The translations under genes and the position numbers were made by a program. A stretch of 12,598 nt of DNA, taken from the NCBI GenBank assembly GCA_947474445.1, contig CANJJY010000087.1, forward strand, positions 1-12,598, written 5' to 3'. Source of the stretch: Oligoflexaceae bacterium. Lineage in GTDB: Bacteria; Bdellovibrionota_B; Oligoflexia; Oligoflexales; Oligoflexaceae. Below the pieces are notes generated by a model. That model worked only from the letters and a program-made list of their open reading frames with translations, had not been told where the DNA came from and ran no database searches. How positions within the stretch are numbered: the stretch's first letter is position 1; each line of letters opens with the position of its first letter. Positions 5,412 through 11,692 of this stretch are shown piece by piece.

Positions 5412-6806
5412 ATGCGGAACAGTGAATTCACACCGAGCCTTCAACGCATCGATGCAACTTACAGCCTTCCTTTCCTTTCAGCCTGCGCTGCTGCGCTTCA
5501 CGAGCAGGGACTTTTGTCTGAACTTGAGGCCGACAATTTGCGATTGAGCCTGAAGGAGAGGCATCGAAGCCTCGGTGAAGGAGAAGCTACTCTTTTTTCT
5601 GAATTAGTGGCCGAACGCAATTCCCTGATTCAGCTCCTCGAGGCCCGATGCGGGAGTCTGGGACTCAGCCAAATCTTTTTGGCTTGGACAACAGCTCGTA
5701 TTCTCGAGCAATCCGTTCTCGCATTAGAGCAGTGGGCCGGCAGTCTACTCAAGAAATCTGAGTTAATGTTCAATCAAACTTTCTATGTTTTTAGCGTCGA
5801 AGGCTGTGAAAGACGAACTCTTTTTTCTTTTTTCCTGGTTGATTGCGCCGAGCATCTTCACGCTCTTGCACGTTCCCTTCAAAACAGTTCACAAGCATTG
5901 CAAGTGGTCTACTCGCTTACGCCTCGCGGCAGCACCGAGGGTCGAGCTTGGGAGTCCAGCTTTGCTCAGCATTTGGGGTTTCGTCTCGATCAGGCGGAGA
6001 GTCTAAGCTCATTGGAAGTCCAAGAAGTCATAAAGAAAGTTCTTTTTGAGCTCGATATACTTGGCGATCGCATGGGAGCCATTGTCTTTCAACTCAATCA
6101 GAATCTAAAGATTCCTGCCACGATAGACAGCCTGCAGCTTCTTCTCGAAGACTGGTCCGTCATACTCGGCCAGCTCAAAGCTTTATCGTTGATTCCTCAA
6201 GGCTCTCTTGAAAGGCGCGAAAGAAAGCGGCTGCAAATGATGCGCTCACTTTTAAACTTGAACGCTATCCTCGACCCTCTGCATAGGCTTTCTGTAGAAT
6301 CGATCAAATTGAGCAATCTGACAGTTCATCCTCCTCAGCTTTGGCCGGAAGCTGAGCGGCGTGAGTTGCTGGCCCGCCTCCTTAAGCAGGGGACAGGGTA
6401 TTTAGCCGCCCATGCCGCCCTTGAAACTCTTCAGAATTATTGTCAGCAACATGGCGTCGCTGTCCATCAGTTACTGGCCAGTGAACTGGGCCGTATTCAT
6501 CCTCAACTCAATGAGGGCATCTTGCCCATTCTGCAAAATGTGGCTAAAGATAAAGATCTTGGAACTGACGCGACCAAGGAGAAGCAGATCGTGTTCACAC
6601 GTAAGCAAAAGCTCATGCAGCTCCTCAACCAAGGCGCAGGAACCCTCCTGATTGTCTGCATCAGCCTCTTATTTTCTGCCTGCGGAGTGAAGACAGCCCC
6701 TCGCTCTGACGTCCTTGACCTGCGCCCAGCTGTACCCTACCATGCGGAACAAAGCGTGCGGCCCCGAACACCGAAAGAGGGCTCGACTACGCCCCCACAT
6801 AACTAG
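5412..6806 (+). CDS. divergent ArgH-fold protein (probable pseudoenzyme) running in frame into a lipoprotein tail
   Basis: 464 residues from ATG 5412 (GAGG 6 nt upstream). Residues 12-385 follow argininosuccinate lyase (fumarase/aspartase superfamily) segment by segment: HEQGLLSELEAD for the N-terminal KQGILTxEEA helix; RRTLFSFFLVDCAEHLHALA for QPVTFGHHLLAYAEMLxRD; YSLTPRGST (167-175) for VSPLGSGA; QHLGF for ELLGF; and LLASELGRIHPQLNEGI for LSLEELRxFSPLIDEDV. The catalytic features are missing: no HTGRSRND, no THLQ histidine motif (VFSVEGCERR instead), and the GSSxMPxKxNP loop is apparently deleted around 235-245. The YNKDMQEDKE region is replaced by QGSLERRERKR. From about 390 a linker leads to a hydrophobic segment and LLFSAC (Cys424). 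Position before dapA/dapB fits the argH-lipoprotein-lysA/dapA-dapB order of deltaproteobacteria. The homology is my reading by eye. A folding-only or regulatory role is inferred. Confidence 0.8.
   Translation: MRNSEFTPSLQRIDATYSLPFLSACAAALHEQGLLSELEADNLRLSLKERHRSLGEGEATLFSELVAERNSLIQLLEARCGSLGLSQIFLAWTTARILEQSVLALEQWAGSLLKKSELMFNQTFYVFSVEGCERRTLFSFFLVDCAEHLHALARSLQNSSQALQVVYSLTPRGSTEGRAWESSFAQHLGFRLDQAESLSSLEVQEVIKKVLFELDILGDRMGAIVFQLNQNLKIPATIDSLQLLLEDWSVILGQLKALSLIPQGSLERRERKRLQMMRSLLNLNAILDPLHRLSVESIKLSNLTVHPPQLWPEAERRELLARLLKQGTGYLAAHAALETLQNYCQQHGVAVHQLLASELGRIHPQLNEGILPILQNVAKDKDLGTDATKEKQIVFTRKQKLMQLLNQGAGTLLIVCISLLFSACGVKTAPRSDVLDLRPAVPYHAEQSVRPRTPKEGSTTPPHN
6576..6581 (+). promoter_or_regulatory. 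internal Shine-Dalgarno for a nested lipoprotein start
   Basis: AAGGAG lies 9 nt before the in-frame GTG 6591, inside the 3' part of the ArgH-like gene. This is exactly where a separate lipoprotein gene would begin. Confidence 0.5.
6591..6806 (+). CDS. nested in-frame small lipoprotein (LptM-like by context)
   Basis: An internal GTG with AAGGAG at 9 nt would give a 71-residue lipoprotein: a basic start (FTRKQK), hydrophobic core (GTLLIVCISLLFSA) and Cys31 as the lipidation site, then CGVKTAPR and a short Pro/Arg-rich tail. Small lipoproteins starting CGxKxP, next to lysA/dap genes, are typical of the LptM (formerly YifL) type, which assists maturation of the LPS translocon in E. coli; assignment here rests on size, lipobox and neighbourhood only. 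It is unusual because it shares frame and stop (TAG 6804-6806) with the ArgH-like gene and no stop codon separates them. It could therefore be made independently, as a fusion, or both. An alternative internal ATG at 6615 would lack positive charge before the hydrophobic core. dapA starts 19 nt later. Confidence 0.5.
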   Translation: MFTRKQKLMQLLNQGAGTLLIVCISLLFSACGVKTAPRSDVLDLRPAVPYHAEQSVRPRTPKEGSTTPPHN

Positions 6807-6825
6807 CAGTACCTGGAGTCTTCAA

Positions 6826-7734
6826 ATGGGTCTTGGATCGCGGATCAGTGGCGTCTATACCGCTCTCGTTACTCCCTTCACCCAAGACGGTGCCATTGAT
6901 TGGCCAGCTTTTGATCGACTCCTGGAATTCCAAGCCCGCGCTGAAGTCGATGGAATTGTCATCAGCGGGACGACAGGCGAGGCACCAACCCTAACGGTAG
7001 ATGAAAAAATCTCACTTTTTCGCCGTGCACGAACGGCATTACCACGCAATATAGCCGTAATGGCTGGTACCGGTGGTAATTGCACGAAACAGTCTATTGA
7101 GCTCTCAAAACTCGCGCAAGACGCTGGCGTTGATTCTCTTTTAATCGTAACCCCTCCTTACAATAAGCCTAGTCTGGAGGGCCTTCAGGCTCATTATGGG
7201 GCGCTTGGTCAAAATTTGCGGCTCCCTCTCTGTCTTTACCATGTCCCCAGCCGGACTGGTCAGCGATTGACTGCCGAAGAGCTCAGCCTGCTTTGCGCTC
7301 TTCCGCAAATCAAAGCGGTAAAAGAAGCGAGCGGCGACCTCTATCTTTTTTCCAAAGCGCGGAAGGCATCTGATGCCGTTTATCTGAGTGGTGATGACTT
7401 CACTTTCTTGGCCAGTTTGGCAGTAGGCGGTCAAGGTGTCATCAGTGTCGTGACAAATGTCTTTCCGAGGGCCTTCGTTGTGCTGCAAAGAAGTTTTCAA
7501 GGCGGTCACCTAACGGCTGCCACTGCCATCCACGATGCCTTACTGTCCTTTACGGAAGCTCTCTTTTCGGAGTCAAGTCCAGGACCAACCAAAGCTGTGT
7601 TATCTCACATGGGCTTGATCGAAAATTGCTTGCGTTTGCCTCTGGTTCCAGTCCAATCCCAGACGATGCAGAGGCTCAAGGAAGTTTATCAGTCGACACA
7701 AAGTCGTCTCAAGGAACTAGGGGCTTTGTCATGA
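6826..7734 (+). CDS. dapA: DapA, 4-hydroxy-tetrahydrodipicolinate synthase
   Basis: 302 residues; the family is about 290-300. It condenses pyruvate with aspartate-semialdehyde in the cytoplasm, the first committed step to meso-DAP and lysine. It is a TIM barrel with all catalytic positions present, each shifted +5 from E. coli: Thr49-Thr50 in GTTGEAPTL, Tyr112 in TPPYNKPSLEG, Tyr138 and Arg143 in YHVPSRTG, and the Schiff-base Lys166 in VKEASG. The C-terminal Gly/Pro-rich SSPGPTKAVLSHMG segment, the product-proximal helix, is also normal. ATG 6826 is preceded by TGGAG at 8 nt and starts just before the conserved GVYTALVTPF; upstream in-frame extension would overlap the lipoprotein frame and add unrelated sequence. 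It overlaps dapB by 4 nt. Confidence 0.97.
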   Translation: MGLGSRISGVYTALVTPFTQDGAIDWPAFDRLLEFQARAEVDGIVISGTTGEAPTLTVDEKISLFRRARTALPRNIAVMAGTGGNCTKQSIELSKLAQDAGVDSLLIVTPPYNKPSLEGLQAHYGALGQNLRLPLCLYHVPSRTGQRLTAEELSLLCALPQIKAVKEASGDLYLFSKARKASDAVYLSGDDFTFLASLAVGGQGVISVVTNVFPRAFVVLQRSFQGGHLTAATAIHDALLSFTEALFSESSPGPTKAVLSHMGLIENCLRLPLVPVQSQTMQRLKEVYQSTQSRLKELGALS

Positions 7735-8534
7735 CCTGCAAGGCCTGGATCAACGGCTATAGTGGCCGCATGGGCGAAGAACTGCAGCGCTTAATGGCAA
7801 AAAGTCCGCAGGAATGGTCGCTTTTAGGTGGCACATCCCTCGATCTCCTTTTCGATCGGACGCGCGGCGATCAAGCGGCTGACTGGTTAGAACTGCCTCA
7901 CTATTTGGAGCGAACCGATCTCCTGATCGATTTTTCAGCGGCCGCAGGAAATCAGCAGCTTTTTAAGGCTCTTACTCCTAAGTCTCTCCAAGACAAAGCG
8001 ATTCTGATCGGAACTACTGGCCTCAGTTCGGAACAAAAAGAACAATGGGTCGATTTTTCTCGCAAGCAAGGTATTCGGCTTTTGATAGCCCCCAATACAA
8101 GTCTCGGAGTTCTGCTCACCCTCAAGGTTTCACAGCTCATCGGCGGAGTCTTGAAACCTCTGGGCTTTGATATAGAGATCCTCGAAAGTCATCATCGCTC
8201 AAAGTTAGATGCACCAAGCGGCACAGCAAAGTTTTTAGCGGATGGCTTGACCAACAGCCTTAAAATGGAAAGCATCTATGCCCGTACCGGTCAAAGGCAA
8301 GCCAATGAAATAGGTGTCGCTTCCCTTCGCGGCGGCAGCGTTTTTGGAGAGCATGACGTGCGCTTTCTTGGAGACAACGAAGAGATCTGTATTTCGCATC
8401 GTGCTTTAAATCGGAGTTTGTTTGCCGAAGGAGCTCTGCTGCTTGGACGCTGGCTACTTCAACAAACGCCGGGAAGCTATCGATTGGAAGATATCTCGAT
8501 AGAAGATATGGTCCTACTTCTGCAAAAAAAATAG
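7731..8534 (+). CDS. dapB: DapB, 4-hydroxy-tetrahydrodipicolinate reductase
   Basis: 267 residues from the ATG of the ATGA overlap with dapA; the family is about 270. It reduces the DapA product with NAD(P)H. Visible are the N-terminal Rossmann glycine motif GYSGRMG (9-15), GTTGLS (94-99) and APNTSLGV for nucleotide and loop contacts. The substrate/catalytic signature ESHHRSKLDAPSGTA has His154, His155 and Lys158 (E. coli His159, His160, Lys163). Then come RGGSVFGEHDVRFLG and SHRALNRSLFAEGAL. Tyr10-Ser11 replaces the more common Ala-x in the glycine loop. The last codons, Gln-Lys-Lys-stop, lie in an A8 run that doubles as part of a terminator for the opposite strand. Last gene of the operon. 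Confidence 0.97.
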   Translation: MTCKAWINGYSGRMGEELQRLMAKSPQEWSLLGGTSLDLLFDRTRGDQAADWLELPHYLERTDLLIDFSAAAGNQQLFKALTPKSLQDKAILIGTTGLSSEQKEQWVDFSRKQGIRLLIAPNTSLGVLLTLKVSQLIGGVLKPLGFDIEILESHHRSKLDAPSGTAKFLADGLTNSLKMESIYARTGQRQANEIGVASLRGGSVFGEHDVRFLGDNEEICISHRALNRSLFAEGALLLGRWLLQQTPGSYRLEDISIEDMVLLLQKK

Positions 8535-8552
8535 CCTCCTGCTTGGGAGGCT
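8524..8552. terminator. bidirectional terminator between dapB and the convergent gene
   Basis: AGCCTCC (8533-8539) pairs with GGAGGCT (8546-8552) across a 6-nt loop. Read on the minus strand the stem is followed by ATTTTTTTT (8 T, from A 8524-8531), a textbook intrinsic terminator for the 8588-10885 gene. On the plus strand the same stem can end the dap operon but lacks a T run. It overlaps the dapB stop (8532-8534). Confidence 0.75.
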
Positions 8553-8587
8553 GTTGCAAGCTCAACTGAGCCAGGAGAGAGCTCTTC

Positions 8588-10885
8588 TTATTCTTCCTTG
8601 TCTTCTCGGCGATAGAGAAGTGAGTACTGGATACTGCTTCCAGTCTGCAGCAAGGAGGTGGTCCAAAAATCAACCGCAAATGTGTCGAGACCGACGATAG
8701 CTCCCATCGAACCCTCGACCCGCAATTGGTAAACTCCTGGTTGTAAATTGAAAAACACCGCTTTGCTATTGCCTTGAGATGGGCTTCCAAAATACCAGGC
8801 ATCGTCTCGCTGCCGACCGTGGCTATCGGTCAGCGTAAACTTCACTTGACCCTGCCCTTGCTCAAGAGTGTGATAAATCAGGGCCTGGCCCATCGCTGGA
8901 TCGAATGCGATACTATCGCGATTGTCTTGAAGATTTAACTCGTGAAACAAATCCTCAACGAAGCCACGCTGCAGCAATGGCAAAACCTGCATATGCTGCG
9001 ACCATTCCTTATCTTTATCCAAGGCATAGACAACGTTCTCAAACTCAGGGGCTTGCGCCAGCGTATAGAGACGTCCTTTAAAATCAGTGTAACCCGCTTC
9101 ATGCCCCAATACGTTTGGACTCACACGGGCAAAAGACTCATTTTCACCTATTGCCAAGAGATCGATCGCATCGACTGGTTGAAACAAATCACTGTGAGCC
9201 GTTTCTTCGTAGATTTGCTCCATCGCCGTCGGAAGTGATGCGAGATACACCTGACGCCCGATACTGTTTTCTAGAGGCAAGTCTTCTTCGGTGTGGGCCC
9301 CCGGAAAAATGGGCAGTGAAAGGGCTGTCATATAATTCGCCCCTCTAAAGAAGCTCATTTCTACGAGTCCCGGCTTGACGTTAAAAAAGCAAAAGCGCCC
9401 CGACTTACTCGTCTCGGCGAGGTCCCTTTGAGGTCCGAAAGAACCTATATAATAAGGTCCGTCGGCCTCGACGTTTAGGCGAACTCGGATACCTTCTAGA
9501 CTTTCTTTGCCACGATTTTCCATGGTCCGCCCACAGAACGAACCCAATTGATTGTCTTGAGCCAAATCTAAAATGCTTTGATAAGCAAAGAAGGTCCGAT
9601 AGCTCATCGTTCGCGCTCTTAATACTTGATGCTTACTTCCTCGGGGCAAGGAAAGTTCCGTCATAGTTGGAACGATCTGACCTTTTTCGTCTTCGATAGA
9701 AACCCAGAATCGAGCCCCCCCAGGAAATTCTCCAAACAGGGCATGGCCCTTAGCATCGGTACGAGCCGTGACTTGAGTCCCTGCAAGCCTAACCGTCACT
9801 CCAGAAACGGGATAAAGCAGGCTGTTTTCCGGAACTGAACGCTCGTCAATCACCTGTACCGCCACCGATCGATACTCAGGGCTTGGGTTTGGCAATACAA
9901 AACGTTTGCTCTTTTCTTCGGTCAATACACGCGTAGCATCCACTTCGGCTGCACTATCAGCTAGGGTCAAAGGCTTTTCGTTTGCTTCCGTTGCATAGGC
10001 TGATGGAATGGGAGTTTGATAGGTATAGGGTTGATCCTTGAGCGCCAGCACACTTGTCAGTTGCTCCAGCGATTTTCCCTCGCCCAGGAGAGGAGCCGGG
10101 GCCGAGGATTTAACAATAGTCGCGGGCAGAATGTACATTTGGTTATGGTAAGTGATATAAATTTCGCTAGAGCCGATCTTCAGCGCCTGCAGCTGACGTC
10201 GGATGGGGTCCCAATGTAGGGTCTTGCCGGCCCGCAAGAAAATCTGTGGCGTTTGGTCAAGCGCTGGATCAAAAATTACCCGAGTATCCAATCCCCCTAA
10301 GTTCATCAAAAGAGTCTGAGGCGTGATCTCGAGCTGATCGCCCCGCGCTCGAAGAACTAAGGTTTCCGATTGAGGTGCACTCCGTGAAGCTCGCAGGCTC
10401 GTGGGCTGCTCACTCTTGCCTTTCGCTGGCAGAGGAAAATCAAGAGCAGCCAATCGCTGGGCTTCAGCTAGAACTACCGCTTCATCGCTGTCCTGGTGGG
10501 ATACAGGTACGAGGGGAACGGCCAGCAGTTGACCTTTTGTCTTTGGACTTTGAACGAAAATGCTTGGTACTTGCTTAGGCGAATTTTGGGGCTCTTGAAC
10601 CGTGGAAACAGTTCGTTGGCCGCTCACTTGAGCCATCAGTTCATGCAGGCTCTGAGGTGGTAAGCGGAGAACATCCTGGACCACCTTGCCGTCGGCTTTA
10701 ACTTGCAAAGGCAATTCGCGAAACATGAAATTTGCAGGGAGTCGAAAATCAGAGCCATAGGCTAGCTGGCCGACTCCCGTGGAGCTCAGAGTTAGTATCA
10801 GCGTCCAGTAATGGTAAGGGGCACTTTTCTTCATATCGCTCAAACCATGGCCCCCGCCTTCATGGAGAGGGATCTCTTGATGCAT
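8588..10885 (-). CDS. large secreted protein of unknown function with carboxypeptidase-regulatory-like (beta-sandwich) repeats
   Basis: 765 residues; I do not recognise a named family. ATG 10885 has GGAGG (10896-10900) at 10 nt; a second ATG at 10834 (MKKSAPYHYW) gives a more classical Sec signal peptide but a poorer ribosome-binding site. The hydrophobic core WTLILTLSSTGVGQLA is followed by a likely cleavage site at AYG/SDF. Residues 70-190 are low-complexity Gln/Ser/Pro/Val-rich. A compact region at about 190-265 contains GGLDTRVIFDP and YITYHNQMYILPA. Residues 355-420 (SGVTVRLAGTQVTA, TDAKGHALFGEFPGG) and 460-520 (GIRVRLNVEADGPYY, SKSGRFCFFNVKPG) each look like CarboxypepD_reg/Ig-like sandwich repeats; a C-terminal segment (KAVFFNLQPGVYQLRVEG) resembles a third. 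No transmembrane helix follows the signal, so it is probably periplasmic, surface-attached or secreted. It is transcribed alone toward dapB. Confidence 0.75.
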   Translation of the reverse strand: MHQEIPLHEGGGHGLSDMKKSAPYHYWTLILTLSSTGVGQLAYGSDFRLPANFMFRELPLQVKADGKVVQDVLRLPPQSLHELMAQVSGQRTVSTVQEPQNSPKQVPSIFVQSPKTKGQLLAVPLVPVSHQDSDEAVVLAEAQRLAALDFPLPAKGKSEQPTSLRASRSAPQSETLVLRARGDQLEITPQTLLMNLGGLDTRVIFDPALDQTPQIFLRAGKTLHWDPIRRQLQALKIGSSEIYITYHNQMYILPATIVKSSAPAPLLGEGKSLEQLTSVLALKDQPYTYQTPIPSAYATEANEKPLTLADSAAEVDATRVLTEEKSKRFVLPNPSPEYRSVAVQVIDERSVPENSLLYPVSGVTVRLAGTQVTARTDAKGHALFGEFPGGARFWVSIEDEKGQIVPTMTELSLPRGSKHQVLRARTMSYRTFFAYQSILDLAQDNQLGSFCGRTMENRGKESLEGIRVRLNVEADGPYYIGSFGPQRDLAETSKSGRFCFFNVKPGLVEMSFFRGANYMTALSLPIFPGAHTEEDLPLENSIGRQVYLASLPTAMEQIYEETAHSDLFQPVDAIDLLAIGENESFARVSPNVLGHEAGYTDFKGRLYTLAQAPEFENVVYALDKDKEWSQHMQVLPLLQRGFVEDLFHELNLQDNRDSIAFDPAMGQALIYHTLEQGQGQVKFTLTDSHGRQRDDAWYFGSPSQGNSKAVFFNLQPGVYQLRVEGSMGAIVGLDTFAVDFWTTSLLQTGSSIQYSLLYRREDKEE

Positions 10886-10972
10886 CGGCTAAAATCCTCC
10901 GCTTCTTAACTAAGAGTCGCTCTTGCCCATTCTTATCCTGCCGAATCGCGGCAAGGATCAGTCTACCGGCTC

Positions 10973-11019
10973 ATTATTAGAAGAAGCTGAGACAGTTGAA
11001 AAGTACGTTCTTTTGTCAA
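10973..11019 (-). promoter_or_regulatory. candidate promoter region for the secreted protein gene
   Basis: On the minus strand, a perfect TTGACA (11019-11014) lies in a TTTTG-T-CAAAA dyad but has no good -10 at 16-18 nt. Separately, TTTTCA (11002-10997) and AATAAT (10978-10973) are spaced 18 nt and would start transcription about 80 nt before the gene. The pairing is uncertain. No clear terminator separates this region from the upstream CYTH gene, so read-through is possible. Confidence 0.3.
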
Positions 11020-11038
11020 AAAATCAAAACGCCGGGAA

Positions 11039-11692
11039 CTAGGATGAACTAAGCAAGTTTTGCAGCCTGCCGCGCAACTCGTCAGGCAAATGGGGCAAAA
11101 GGAGGAGTTCAAGGAGAGAGGAGCGACACCTTTGGTGAGGGTCGAGTCCTAAGCGCTTTTCCCAACGAGCGAGGGCCGCTTGAGCCGAACCAATTGAGGT
11201 GTGACCCCGGGCCTCGATTTCAATGCAGGCCACGTGATCCCCATCAAAACGGGCCCGATAAAAACACACTTCTGCGTCGTCAAAGTAAAAAACTTCGAGC
11301 GATTTAAAGAGAGTTCCTGACCAGAGCAGACCTTGCTTCGCTAAGAAAGCTGTGATGGCCTGGCCTTGGTCACCGGGGGCTAGATTGAGGTCAAGATTTA
11401 TTTCAGTACGCGTTTCATTATCGCCAGCCAAACTCTTCAGAGTCAACTGTTGAAGCGAAGCATCCAGCCGATGCCGGTAGACAACGTGTGACGGGTGAGC
11501 CACAAGGTAATAGGTATCTTGAACCTCAGTCCGGTAGTGCTTTTGAACTCTCTCTGTTCGCAACATGGCGAACAACACTTCCGGATCGTAAGCGGGAGGT
11601 ACCAAAAATTTGTGTTCGATCTCCAAAAACCGAAGATCTTCTGCTTTCGCTTCCGCACCCATTCCTCTGTCGTTACCGGCTATCCCCATCAC
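11039..11692 (-). CDS. CYTH-domain / triphosphate tunnel metalloenzyme family protein
   Basis: 217 residues, near the usual size of single-domain CYTH proteins. The hallmark ExExK appears as LEIEHKFLV (Glu24, Glu26, Lys28). Later tunnel strands are also present: VVYRHRLD, LTLKSL, TRTEINLDL and FYRARFDGDHVACIEIEARG, giving the alternating Arg/Lys (phosphate-binding) and Glu (metal-binding) residues. Family members hydrolyse inorganic triphosphate or act on thiamine triphosphate or as class IV adenylyl cyclases; the substrate cannot be read from sequence. The start is GTG 11692 (GTGA overlap with the upstream stop) or ATG 11689 (TGATG); neither has an evident Shine-Dalgarno, so translation is probably coupled to the pyruvate-kinase-like gene. 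A terminal Leu-rich helix (SLLELLLLPHLPDEL) closes the protein. Confidence 0.87.
   Translation of the reverse strand: MMGIAGNDRGMGAEAKAEDLRFLEIEHKFLVPPAYDPEVLFAMLRTERVQKHYRTEVQDTYYLVAHPSHVVYRHRLDASLQQLTLKSLAGDNETRTEINLDLNLAPGDQGQAITAFLAKQGLLWSGTLFKSLEVFYFDDAEVCFYRARFDGDHVACIEIEARGHTSIGSAQAALARWEKRLGLDPHQRCRSSLLELLLLPHLPDELRGRLQNLLSSS

Noticed and set aside
6715..6825. Upstream extension of dapA
   Set aside because: It would overlap the lipoprotein frame and precede the conserved DapA N-terminus; ATG 6826 has a Shine-Dalgarno and normal length.
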